Positions 11,964 through 23,168 of a stretch of DNA of 64,000 bases are shown here, piece after piece. A program made the position numbers and the translations under genes. This DNA comes from Cordilura impudica (taxonomy: Eukaryota > Arthropoda > Insecta > Diptera > Scathophagidae): positions 1,406,001 to 1,470,000 of the forward strand of contig OY821519.1 of assembly GCA_963682025.1 (NCBI GenBank). The letters run 5' to 3'. Numbering within the stretch: the first letter of the stretch is position 1; each line of letters begins with the position of its first letter. The notes under the pieces are model-generated. The model made no database searches. It was not told the DNA's origin and saw only the letters and a list, made by a program, of their open reading frames with translations.

Positions 11964-13481
11964 ATGTAACTTTTTATCTATTGTTCTTCGCAAAATTTGT
12001 CCCGAATAGTTTAGATAGCTATACCCAGTCTTTCATCCAGCTTATTTATCCCCTTTGTTTGCTGCTTTTTTGCCAAACTTTTTTTGGCGTTATTAAGTTC
12101 AGTTAGAAACACTTACACACTAATAGGAAAAAATTAAAATTAGTTCATATGCTAAAAATTGAGTTACAAAACATTTTTTTTTTGATAGATATTCAAACCT
12201 AAGCTTTCTTTTGTGCAAAAAAGGGTCTTTTTGAAAAAAGTAAAAAAAATTTTGATTTTGCAAAAAAAATTCAAAAAATTTTTTTAATATTTTAAAATTT
12301 TTTTCAGAAAGATTGAAGAAATAGCTATCTTAACTGTAATATATATCATTGAATAATATAGTCGAGTTTGGGCAATTTATATTTTCTTATTTTTGTTTTT
12401 TTAGTTAACATAAGCTAAGTAGTTTTTTTAATATAAATAACCTACTATTTGAAAAATGTTAAAATTTAGTTGCTAATATGTATCACTGAATTCACTGAAG
12501 TTTAAATATTTTTGAGAATAAAACTAAATAGCTTGAGCACTTATTGATTTTCTTCTAAGCAGATTCTCACGACTAAAGCATTTAAACGTATTGTTTTGCA
12601 AAGGCTCATTCTCCAGGCTTATATTAATATGAAATAATTGTGGATTATTGTGTAATGTTTTACTCACCATAGCTATCAATGAAATATCAAAAAAAAAAAG
12701 TAAATAATAATAATAATAAAATAAAGAATAATCTCGGCAATTATGTTAACCATTATAATCGTATGTATTTGAATTAATTTTTTTTTATTATTTTAAATTT
12801 ATAAATATTTGTCTGTTATACATGTTCTCTTAATAGTAATTTCATTATTTATTCAATTTGTAATAGTTTTACAATCAGTATATATATGTATATATTTAAT
12901 TGTTTCTGGTTTGTTGCAAGAGATTTTAATTTATATTTTGTAATTTAAAAATAATATTTAAATAAATAGATTTTTTTTTAAATGTGTGTATTTTTTTTTT
13001 AAATAAAAACAAAAATATTTTTTATTCAATTAAGCGTATTTGTCATATTAATGCTTTTTAAACAAACCTTAAAATTAAATAATAATTTTGATTTTTTAAT
13101 ACTTATATTCCACTATTATTGTAAATGTTTCACTATTGAGCAGCGTTATCTCAATGCGACTCAAGCTATGCAATTGGGAGTTTGTAACATTATGAAATTA
13201 TTTTGTAGCTAGGTATTTTTAATTATATACATATTTATAGCCTAAAAACTAAAAATCCTCTCAAATCAAGCCCCCTAAAAACTGGAAAATTCAACTGCAA
13301 TTATATTTGTAGTTCTAAAAGCAGTCATTTTTCTTATAGTCCTATCTGTTGTTGATGAAATTACACTTTTTTGTGTACCTTTTTGTAGAAATATTTCAGA
13401 GAATATATTCAATTGGATATTTGACAAATTTTTTATTAAAAAATTCTTATATTCGATTTATATCATTTTAATCATTGAGTT
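11964..13481. other. Very AT-rich stretch, no gene recognised
   Basis: Long T and A runs (for example near 12170-12310) and no reading frame of note. The part adjacent to 11964 may be the flank of a larger repeat into which the TIR element inserted. Confidence 0.45.
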
Positions 13482-13690
13482 AGAAATTAAATCACGCTCA
13501 AGATCAAATGTTTTTACTTTAAATAAAGCAAAATACATGGACTTTTGGATACTGATAAGGGTTGGTGACTCAACCCAAAACAGCTGTATAACATTTCATG
13601 CAGAATATAGATTAATTTGTAAAACAAATGTGCCAGTGTGTTTTGCTTTTTTAAAGAAAAACATTTGATCTTGAGCCTGATTTAATTTCA
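13482..13690. repeat. Inverted repeat, 58-bp arms around a 92-bp spacer
   Basis: Left arm 13482-13540 and right arm 13633-13690 are near reverse complements. The arms share ATTAAATCA, GCTCAAGATCAAATGTTTTT and AAAGCAAAA with few mismatches. No transposase; it looks like a small MITE or solo fold-back. Flanking duplication not determined. Confidence 0.6.
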
Positions 13691-13994
13691 AACTCAAATT
13701 TTGTTTTAATTGCAATTTCATTAAAAACAACTACAACTTAAGGGGCTATGATTTATGACGGGCTGCCATATTGAAATATTATTTAATATTTATTATTTAT
13801 ATTACAAATTATATTTTAGCTAAGAAACAGTAATGTCAGCGTAGGCCTACCATACTGAAATAAAATAACTGGAATGATGTAGTGCCAATTTAACCATACT
13901 ATTTATTAGACTCACGCTATGACCGATAGATAACAAAGTATTAGATTCTATATTTGTTATCCTATTATTTATCTAGCGGTATTCATATCGCAGC

Positions 13995-14830
13995 TGTACC
14001 TCTAAAGTGAGTCAACTCAAAATTTTTAAACTTTCACTTTTTGCAAGAAAACGATACACAGTGGTCATATCTATCCACTGTAAAAATCATACATCGCAAA
14101 AAAAAATACGGTTGTAACCCTCTTTGTGTTATAAGAATAGCTTCTTTAGAATCCACTAAAAAGACATATTTTGAGTTGCACCCAAAAAACTTGTTATTTT
14201 TGACGATTACTGAAAAAATCGCAAAAACTACTACTTTTATACAAGGTTCAGAAAATACACACATGAAACACACAATGTTCTGTTCAAAAGCAGCCAACAC
14301 ATATCTTAATTTTCATATCAATTATGTGCGTTTCTAAATTTTCTACGGTGCCCAACACAACCATGACTGTGTTCGTTTTAATATTTCGTTATTTACACGA
14401 ACATTTTTGTATCACATACTTTTTGTTTCAATCACACATAAAGCACACATTTTTGAGTGTTGCTTTATTTGAAGTTCATGTTCTGGTACGTGTAGTGAAA
14501 AAAAACACAGAACATGTACAATAAACAGGTTCGAGTTCAGTCACAGTCATGGTTGTGTTGGGCACCGAAGAAAATTTAAAAACAAACATAATTGGTATGA
14601 AAATAAAAATATGTGTGTGTTGGTCTAAGTTATGTTTGTTTACATATATGTACGAGTTTTTTATTCAGTGTGTGTTTTTTTCTGAACTCTGCTTTTATAT
14701 ACTTATTATTCGCAATTCTTTACAATGAAAAAACTGTTTTTAAATTTTTTAATAAATATTAAAAAAAAAAAACATTTTTTGCCTCTACTGAAAATTTGTA
14801 AATTTTGAGTTGACTCACTTTAGAGGTACA
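13995..14830. mobile_element. TIR element copy 2, with a nested hAT-type MITE
   Basis: Ends TGTACCTCTAAAGTGAGTCA at left and its inverse at right (the TIR may extend a few bases further as ATCGCA). Same family as 10866-11963. The nested insert at 14242-14691 splits it; without insert and duplicated target it is about 380 bp. The ORFs of about 90 codons on both strands across 14034-14337 are by-products of the repeat. Confidence 0.75.
14242..14691. mobile_element. hAT-type MITE with 8-bp target duplication
   Basis: 450 bp flanked by a perfect 8-bp direct repeat CTTTTATA (14234-14241 and 14692-14699). Ends are CAAGGTTCAGAAAA and, reversed, CAGAGTTCAGAAAA. Inverted similarity continues imperfectly for about 170 bp per arm, including GGTGCCCAACACAACCATGA in both arms. 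The 8-bp duplication and CA..G ends are diagnostic of hAT insertions. Noncoding. The paralogous site in copy 1 (near 11806) is empty. Confidence 0.85.
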
Positions 14831-15260
14831 GGTGCGATATATAGCATTCAGGAAATATGATTGGGGCCATAATCATTATATGTTTGTCGCGTTTACGTAT
14901 GAGATAGAGAACATATGTTCCGAAACAAACGATTAAACTTTTTGTATTCTTTCCTGCTCCATATTCCGTGGAGCAACAGTTTAAATATGTTTTGAATGCT
15001 GTAGTTCTTTCCTTATGCTGGGACATGGTTATAAATGCTGAGACATTTTTAGAAGTACTTAGTTCGGTTGTGGTATAGTTTGGAGATGGACAATTAAAAA
15101 AATTTAAATGGATTTTAATTTTAATGCCACTTTATTTCTCCTATCAGACAGTATTGATATCTGAGATTTTAACCGGGTTTAAATATAAATTATGGCCCTT
15201 TTAATGGTATGTTGTTAAAACAAATTTCTCCGATGTATGCATCGAAAAGTGCAAATAATC
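14831..15260. other. No gene recognised
   Basis: Nothing supportable on either strand; one 68-codon minus-strand ORF at 14820-15026 overlaps the TIR end and shows no known motif. Confidence 0.4.
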
Positions 15261-15264
15261 TTTT

Positions 15265-16067
15265 TATACCCTATACCACTATGTGGTTTGGGTATAATGA
15301 TTTTGTGCTGCTGTTTGTAACAACCAAAAATATTAGACCTACACCCATCTTTAATTATACCGATCGAATCAGAATCACTTTCTGATTCGATTTAACGATG
15401 TCCGTCCGTCCGTCCGTCCGTCCGTCCGTCTGTGTGTCCATGTAAAGCTTGTAATCAAACTGCAGGTCGCAAATATGATATTTTGACGAAATTTGGTATT
15501 TGATCTTTTATCGGCCATGGGATGAACGCTATTGAAATTGGTGAGAATCGGTCCATGTTCAGACCTAGCCCCCATACAAATGACCCCTATGAATTTAACA
15601 TAAATTGCTATAAGATCCAAATTATCATACAAATCTTAGTCAAATTGGGTTTGTATGTATATATTACATCCATTAATCAGTAGTCCAGAAATGATCCCTA
15701 TTGGACAACTCTTAGTCATAGGCCCCATATAGAGCTGCTTCCCGACCTTCACTTAAACTTATCAAAAAACAAAAATATTGCACTGATTCTTCTCAAATTT
15801 TGTTTGTATATATTTTTGCAAAATACAAGAGACTTTACAAAATATGGTCAGGATCGGTCCATTTTTGGGCCTAGTCCCCATATAGATATAGCATCCGATA
15901 TGAAGTTTTTCAAATCTGCAGCCGAAAAAATTAATAAAAATCCCACTCAAATTTGGTTTATGCTTATTTTCTATATCCAGTTAGTTGGACCTGAGAGATA
16001 GGGTCTCTAAACGCATGGTATAGGGTATCGTATAGTCGGTCTAGACCGACTATAATTTTCTTACTTG
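15265..16067 (+). repeat. Dispersed repeat family A, complete reference copy
   Basis: 803 bp. Order: TATACCC with a subterminal hairpin (CCAC/GTGG inside ATACCC/GGGTAT); an ATCAGAATCACTTTCTGATT block; a (CCGT)n tract at about 15398-15430; a long middle part with repeated CCCATAT/CCCCATA words; then TAGGGTATCGTATAGTC and the perfect palindrome TAGTCGGTCTAGACCGACTA; then AATTTTCTTACTTG. TTTT lies on both sides and may be a target duplication, ambiguous because the target is T-rich. ORFs of 60-85 codons inside recur in other copies only because the DNA is repeated. Class unresolved. Confidence 0.9.
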
Positions 16068-16071
16068 TTTT

Positions 16072-16540
16072 CATATGAAGTTAATTTTCCTATTAAAGTT
16101 TTTTTCTAGTATGTTCTGCAATATCTGTAGATTTTAATAAATGTTTCATAGATAACAAAGGGCAACATTATTTCTGTGGCATAAGATTTCTTAGTCAATT
16201 TTGCTACATATGTTGATGAAAATCTAGGGCCATAATTCACATTGTTTCAATTAAAAATGGTTCTAACGATAAACCACTATTTTAACAATGAAAGAGTTTT
16301 CACGACATATTTTAGAATAACGCAAGAACAATTTGTTCGATGTGGGTAAATAAAAACATCAAAAACTCCAACTAAGTTATCTCTAAGTTACCTCTATACT
16401 GTTTTTTAGTTTCGGAAATATTCAGAAAGTTTTTCCGACAAAAACCTTTTTTTATGCAATATTGAATTATATGTTGTTCTAAACTCGTAAAAAAACAAAA
16501 ACAACAAATTTTTGTTAGTTTTTATGTATTGTCGATCTTG
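16072..16540. other. AT-rich stretch, nothing recognised
   Basis: No ORF, RNA gene or paired repeat supported. Confidence 0.4.
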
Positions 16541-16833
16541 TGTTGTAATAATAATTAGTTATTTATAGTTCGGTTCGAGATCATGTATACATTTTCTAAT
16601 ACTAGAAAAGATAATACTTTATGCAATGTAAGAGAAATTTGGAAAAAATTGAAGACAGCGCTAGATGGACGATGAACAAGTCGCTTTGTTCGAAAGTAGC
16701 TACTCCATCTAGCGCTGTCTTCAATTTTTTCCAAATTTCTCTTACATTGCATAAAGTATTATCTTTTCTAGTATTTAGAAAATGTATACATGATCTCGAA
16801 CCGAACTATAAATAACTAATTATTATTACAACA
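16541..16833. repeat. Near-perfect 293-bp palindrome (hairpin arms about 129 bp)
   Basis: Left arm 16541-16669 starts TGTTGTAATAATAATTAGTT and ends CAGCGCTAGATGGA. Right arm 16704-16833 is its reverse complement with a single one-base indel (extra A in the right arm near 16776). The loop is 34 nt. Such identity implies either very recent formation or ongoing homogenisation. It could be a fold-back element, an inverted duplication, or a hairpin-RNA locus; the sequence alone cannot decide. The two 64-65-codon ORFs (one per strand) are mirror shadows of the arms. Confidence 0.9.
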
Positions 16834-16937
16834 AATTTTTTTTTTTTATATCTTTAGTTTTAAACATATTTATGTTACAAATAAAACAAGAAACATTTCG
16901 ACTTTTGCTTTAAGTCACAATTTAGTAATCGTAGGTA

Positions 16938-18761
16938 CAGTGAAAACTCTCTATAGTGGACAGCTAAGGTCGCCCCGAAATTTATCCATTTTTGAGATGT
17001 GTCCACCTAAGGAAAGGTCTAATAAAAAACTTAATATATTTTTTTTCGTTTATTTAAGACAAGAAACAAAAAGTATCATAAATATATAATATAAATTAAA
17101 GTAATATTTTTTTAAATTCAGCGGTACATATGTAGTATCTTATGATAAATAATGTTTTGTTATTTCTAATTTGTATTCGTTTAAAAAAAATATTTAAAAT
17201 TTTCTGTTTTAAATTCGGAAGCAGTTTTCAAATTGTTTTAAATAGTTATATGCCTTAAAATCAGTCAATAAAAATTGTTTTACATTATGAAGATGTTTAA
17301 GAGTCGCAATAGAATATGTTACTTTGATAGGTACGATCATCCAGTTTTATTTTTCAGTAATTTCTTGTTCAGATTCGCTCTCTGTATTTTCAGTTTCAAT
17401 TGGCATTTTGTCATCTTCGGTATTTCGATTTATACGCACTAAAAATTGTGATTCTGTTAAATGCATGTCATCCCCGTCATCAAATTTAGAAGAATTGTAA
17501 ACATATTTATCAAAATCAGTTTTGCGAATAGAATTTTGAATTGTTTTAACAGTAACTTTTATCTATGCATCTTCCACAAAAAATATAATTTTCAAGAATG
17601 TCCTTTATTATTATTATTATTATTATTTTTCGAAGCGTCTAAATTTGCTTCTTAATTTGATAGAATAATTTTGGCAATAAAACTGCAAGAATGAGATTTA
17701 AAACTTCGAATAATTCCTTGATCTAAAGGCTGACGCATTTTACGATCGAATTGCTGTAAGTAATCATTCTTTTCATACAGGCCTTCTTTGATTTCCAAAT
17801 TACTGGTAAGTCTGGAATAGGGGGTTTCCTAAATGATTTTCCAATTACTAAAAGCATTTCCTTTTGTTCCGTCATGCTAACAAAGAAAAGCACCGATAAC
17901 CTTTCCTTATCCAGTTTACCTGCTGTGCTCTCATCAGCATTGTACACATTTTCGGGTTCAAACAATAATTGTAGCAATAATTTTTCTTTAAACTTGTTAT
18001 CATCAGATACAGACGCTGATTCGCCCTAAATTTCTTTAAAACTTGTATTGTGTTTTTTAAACCACTTTTTTAGTCAAGCGTTTGATGGGACAAACGTTGA
18101 TATTCCCAATTTTATGGCGATTTGTTTCACTTTTTCTTGAACAAGAGTTCCAGAGTATCCTGAAATGTTTTTTGATCGAATTTTGGAAAACCACAAAAGG
18201 CACAGCTTTTCGACCTTTGATTATCCCACAGAAATCTACAGTAAATTGTTCTTGCTTCTCAATATGTTGGCTACTTGATATTCTTTCAAAGAAGATAGCT
18301 ATAAATTAAATCTACACTTAAATACAATTACATACAATTACATAATTACAAATCTTTCTGCTAGTTTCCGAACATTTACCTTTCTTTGAGGATTCAATAA
18401 TTTCCACTTTTTCTTTTAATGTCAACCACAAAAAGTAAATTCCGTAAATTCCCAACACACAGCAGAAAAACATGCATATGCAGTTGCTTCAGAGTTGGCA
18501 GATGAATAATATTTGAAAACAAACCAAAAATATGCAAAAGCGATGCCAGATTTTCGAAATCATACAAAAACATTTAATATTATTTGTGATTCTATGAAAA
18601 TGTCCACATAATGGAGGGTTTTCCACCAAAATATATAAAAAGTGTTTGTTCATATCCACATAAGGGAGTGCCCACCCGTAGATGGTTCATTCACATGGAA
18701 ATTATTATTTGGTGTTACGTTGCCGTGTATATAGAGTGTCCACTATAGGAAGTTTTCATTG
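16938..18761 (-). mobile_element. pogo-type DNA transposon, decayed
   Basis: 1824 bp flanked by TA at 16936-16937 and 18762-18763. Terminal inverted repeats: CAGTGAAAACTCTCTATAGT at left and, reversed, CAATGAAAACTTCCTATAGT at right, both followed by GGACA. TA duplication, CARTGAAAAC ends and a pogo-like transposase on the minus strand place it in the Tc1/mariner-pogo superfamily. Confidence 0.85.
17347..18300 (-). pseudogene. pogo-like transposase pseudogene (CENP-B HTH plus DDE)
   Basis: Minus-strand fragments in order: a CENP-B type helix-turn-helix (LWFSKIRSKNISG, then LVQEKVKQIAIKLG) near 18200-18090; WFKKHNTSFKEI; the first catalytic aspartate in PENVYNADEST near 17945; KERLSVLFFVSM and LLVIGKSFRKPP; then QPLDQGIIRSFK near 17735, the signature before the final acidic residue; and an acidic C-terminus ending at the stop 17347-17349. 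Frameshifts near 18060 and 17740, and a missing middle segment around the second aspartate, make it non-functional. The first 84 codons of the catalytic part remain open (17723-17977). Confidence 0.75.
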
Positions 18762-18763
18762 TA

Positions 18764-19089
18764 TATCATTTTAATAACAAAGAATAATAAAATTACAGAA
18801 TTATAAAAGCACGAGTTTAAAAAATCTTTTCAAGTATAGGAACACTACATAATAGAAATAAATTAGTTTCGATTCGATTAGATCATTCAACAAAATTTAG
18901 GCAAGACTATGAAAACGTCGAGCTCGTTTTAGAGAAAATTTCATATCAATGGTCAACATCAGTGGTCTGTCTGTGTAAATTTAAAGATGGTACATTTTTT
19001 TTGGGTCAACAAACTCAAATATAAATATTTCTGTTTTCTTTGTCTGTAGGAAAGACTGAACTTCGAGAATAAATATGACTGTAGGAAAG
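18764..19089. other. No gene recognised
   Basis: Nothing supportable; a short GGTCTGTCTGTG word lies near 18964. Confidence 0.4.
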
Positions 19090-19545
19090 GTTAACATCGT
19101 GCATGAAACTATAATAAGTCGAAAAAAAATCAACCTTCCACCTCAGCACATTAAACTTGGGCTTATAGAACGGTATGTAAAAGCTTTAGAAGCTTTATTA
19201 CAGAAAACTTAAAAGCAGACGTTTTTGACGGGCCGCAAATCCGTACTCTATTAAACGACGATGCAACTGGAAGCATGGATATACTTTGTATCAGTTAGAG
19301 AATCACAAAACTGAAAAATATACCAAAATTTCATAAAAACTGCATCAGAATTTCCAAAAACTATGATATAAAAAACTAGGATATATGAAAACTAGGGTAG
19401 ATGAATGTCAAGGTGCATTGTATTATTTGCGCAATCATTTGGATAAATTTCCTTAAAACCTTGGCGAATAGAGTGAAGAACAATAGGATTGATCCCACAA
19501 CGATATCAAGATTATGGAGAAACTTGCAAAGGGACTCGTGTTTTT
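19090..19545 (+). pseudogene. Remnant of an uncharacterised repetitive insect ORF
   Basis: Plus-strand fragments NLPPQHIKLGLIERYVKALE near 19130, FDGPQIRTLLND near 19227 (after frameshifts), and LRNHLDKFP followed by NDIKIMEKLAKG near 19430-19530. They match in order a family of uncharacterised, often transposon-associated proteins (PPLHIKLGL ... HLDxFPENLG ... DIxxMExRYQG) that I know from insect and cnidarian genomes; this is recall. Many stops; dead copy. Confidence 0.4.
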
Positions 19546-19759
19546 TTATAATTATGTAATTTTATTATTCTTTGTGTTATTGACATTAATTTAGAAATTA
19601 TTATCTAAATCAGATACCATCATTAAATTGTAAATTGAACCAAAGCTTGTAAAACAGTGTTAATGAAATATGGCTTGTTTTATTCATATATGCCTCATTT
19701 GAGAAACGTGGCTAAATAACAAAATATCAATAAAACATAATGATTCTTACTGCTATAGA

Positions 19760-21500
19760 AGTGATCGTGAAGACAAGACTTTACACTGGATCTATTTATA
19801 ACGAATATCGCAAACTACCTTTCACCAGTAACAGTAATCAATGATTTGAGCTCTGACCATCTTCCTATCAAAATAACTATAAAGCGAGACTTCCGACCTG
19901 TGCAAAAATCATATATTGATTTCAATAGATATTCATCATTTATTGGAAGAAATTTAATTATTCCAAATGATAATAATTACAATGGTGAACAAAGCGAGTC
20001 AAAGATTTCAACATTTTACGATACTATCAAAGCTGCAATCACAGCATTCCTAACAGAATAATTAAAATAAACTCAACAACACTATAAATCATATGTAAAT
20101 CATATGATTCAAATAAGGAATGCTTACAGATGGAATTGGAAATATTTTCGGAACACATATCTGAAGAAATAATTAAATGGAGAAACAACTTCTGGAACAA
20201 CAACCTTTCAAATCGCGATTAAGGATACTCTCCTTTTTTGAATATCTCAAAAATTCTAAAGAAGGAAGCCCAACGTCAATTTCTATACTCCACTTGAAAA
20301 ATGTGAAATACTGAGCTGAGCAAACTTTTTAGCGAGAACCATTCCATATCATCAAAACTTAGTGATGCGTCAACTATTTCCATGGCAGATACAGCGGTTG
20401 TCAATTTGGAATCAACCGTTTCGGACCCTCGAGATGATTTATCTATTTCTATGCATAAGGTCTTTAACATCACAAAACGGTTGAAGTCAAAAAAATCGTC
20501 TGGACTGGACGGAATAAGCAATAAATGTCCAAGAGCCTTGCCAAAAAAAAAAGGGATTCAGCTACTATCCAAAAATTTTAAACATTCCAAGGTCATACCA
20601 ATATTATTCTTAGAGGCCAATAAGACTTTTATCCTCATTAAGTAAAATTCTGGAGAAAATAATAAAAGAACATCTTACTAATTTTAATGATGTATATGAT
20701 ATTTTACCAAAACAGCTATTCGGATTTCATAGGCAACATAACACAATTTATCCACTGATCCGAATACGGGACTTAGTAACTTCAAATTTAAATAATGGAA
20801 AATCTACTGGGATGGTTCTGCTTGACACTAAAGCTGCCTTTGACTCGGTATGGCATAACGGATTGGTTATAAATGTCGAAAGACATTTATGTTATTTGCC
20901 CACAGTGTTCGTGAATTTCTTCAATATTATACAATATCTATACGTCTGATATTCCATCATTAAGTAATTGCGCTACTTCCAGTTTTGCTGATGATACTGC
21001 TATTCTCAGTTCAGCATCCTTTCAGCAAATATTCTACCCAGCCTTCAATGCGCATTATTGAAAGTGGAAAATGGAAAATAATCGTAAATTCACAAAAAAC
21101 CCAGGCAATCACTTTTCTAAACGACATAAACCTTGCTTTTTACCTCAGCAACCAATTTCGTTTAATAATAATTTGGTCCCGTGGTAGAACAAAGTAAAAT
21201 ATTTGGGTATGATTTTAGATTCCAAGTTCAGTTGAAATTAACAAAATAATAAAATATAAGATCCAAACTCAGCACTGGAAACAAAACCCTTATATAAAAT
21301 CAATATTTAACGCCATTATGTTTTATGCTGCTCCTTTGTGGTCTACTGCAGATCAGTGTCACATAAAAATTACAAGTAACGCAAAATAAACTGTAAAAAT
21401 GATTCATAATATGCCCTGGAATTATTGCACCCAACGTCGAACTAGTCAATACCTGTATTCAATAGCTTAATCTAATATTTACAACAGATGTCGCAACTTT
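19760..21500 (+). pseudogene. Jockey-type non-LTR retrotransposon, degraded ORF2
   Basis: The end of the endonuclease domain is readable near 19785-19870 (SPVTVINDLSSDHLPIKI). The reverse transcriptase begins near 20455 (KRLKSKKSSGLDGI), continues near 20720 with FGFHRQHNTIYPLI, and motif A is KAAFDSVWHNGLV near 20830. The catalytic FADDTAILSS is intact near 20980-21010. A C-terminal part follows to about 21480 (FYAAPLWSTADQ). FADDTA is the usual motif in the Jockey clade. Multiple frameshifts and stops break the ORF. Confidence 0.75.
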
Positions 21501-21794
21501 GAGTACAATCAAATTAATGAACTGATCTCATCGTAATTTTATCCTCTTACTTTGTCTTCTTTTATAACAAAAAAAAGGTTTTTTGAAAATTTTTTCCTCC
21601 ATCTTTAAACAATGTTAATAAAATTGCAAATTAATTATAAAAATTGTTATTGACTATTTAAGTAGAAAAGGAAAATGTATCCCAAACTCTAAAAATATAT
21701 TGTAAAATTTCGCTTTACATTAATGCTATATAAATAACACCAATTTAACTGAATTGCTTGTTTTACTTGCAACACATCTATATTTATAACTAAA

Positions 21795-22080
21795 GATCAG
21801 AAAAAGAGCAATCATGTCGTGTTAGATTATTTACGAATTTTAAAACGATAAAAAAAATTTACTTTGTATTTCCGAAACTAATGAGCTAATTAATAAACAG
21901 TATAGGACAACTTGGAGATAATTCATCTGCGGATTTTCAGATTTTTTACTTAACTAAGTCCGACAAATTGTTCTCGAGTTATGCTAAAATATGTGATAAA
22001 ACTCATTAATTTTTAAAATAGTGGTTTATCGCGAGAATCAGAGTCAATTCGAACAATGTGAATTATAGAATTAAAAGTTT
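21795..22080 (+). repeat. Dispersed repeat family E, copy 2
   Basis: Pairs with 298-650: shared AACTTGGAG, GAGTTATGCTAAAATATGTG and TTTATCGCGAGAATCAGAGT-like blocks in the same order. Noncoding. Confidence 0.6.
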
Positions 22081-23168
22081 TTCCAAAATTTATACCGCAG
22101 AAAAAAAGTCTCATTTTTTCATCCTGTGTAATCTATCTCATAATTTGACACATTTTTATTATGAATTTATGATATTTATTTTCCTATTTTGAAAAGTTTT
22201 TCATATAGCAAATTCATATTATTGTTTTCTAGTTTTCTAGTTTATGTATTTGACTGCAACTGTGGATAATATTTAAAAGCTTATACTAGCACCTTTACGA
22301 GTTAAGGTCACCTTCGATGTTGTTTTTGTTTGTTTTAATATAATTCATAAATCACTATCATCGAACGCATACATTTTCTTTAAAATTAATAATAATAAAT
22401 GGCATGTAAATTGTAACACATTAGAATAATCATAATCTAAATTTGTAGTTAAGCAATCAATGAGAAAGAAGAACCAGCCATATTAAAGGAAAACATATAA
22501 ATAGAAAGCGCTTGTCTGTAGCAGAGAAAAATAAATTTATGTACGTTTTTGTTTTATAGCAAAATGAATATTGGGGGGAGGCAAACTCTGCTAGTATGGG
22601 TGATATGTTTTTATTGTCTTATTTTAACATTAAATAAAGCAAAAATATGAATAATTTCAAGTCAATCTTTTAATGTTTATACAATATAAATATGTGTTTA
22701 TTATTTAATATGTATGTAATATGTAAAACTAATAACTCTTAATAACTTTTACTAAATATTTTGCAAACAATTCTATTTTGCAGGCTGACGCATTTTTTAC
22801 ATTTCTTGTTGGTAATTTATTGAACGCTTTCTGATATTTATTGTGGTATTTTTTAACAGAGTGATTATTACAACTGTCTCCTATGAAATGCATTTTCTAT
22901 CCTAACCTTAAGACTATTTTGGCTTTTTACAACACTATAGAAAATTATATAAATCTTCTTTACGCTCGCCATCTCAACAGCAGAAAAACTAGTAAATAAC
23001 CACATAAGATTAAAGCATTCGTTGGCTTAGAAGTCATGACTAGAATGGCAAAAAAATATGAAAATCGGGAAGAGAAAGAGAGAAAGAAAGGAAAGACATG
23101 TGTATTTGTAACAAATGAACAATGACAATTAAGCGAATTTAAACAAAAGATATTAGTTATAAACTAAC
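22081..23168. other. Sequence downstream of DIP exon 10 (intron 10 or 3' region), no exon found
   Basis: Lies beyond the GTTAGT donor at 23168. I looked on the minus strand for a final exon continuing the open codon (G plus two bases) and a hydrophobic or GPI-type end, and found none I can support. AG-rich short tracts occur near 23065-23095. Confidence 0.4.

Noticed and set aside
13995..14830. An open gene on either strand (88 and 98 codons)
   Set aside because: Open frames sit in a noncoding TIR element and are not preserved in copy 1.
15375..15632. 85-codon ORF with RRTDGRTDGRT repeat
   Set aside because: The repeat peptide is only the translated (CCGT)n tract of family A; similar ORFs arise in each copy and break freely.
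16555..16815. Twin ORFs of 64-65 codons on both strands at the palindrome
   Set aside because: They are mirror images produced by the inverted arms, not two genes.
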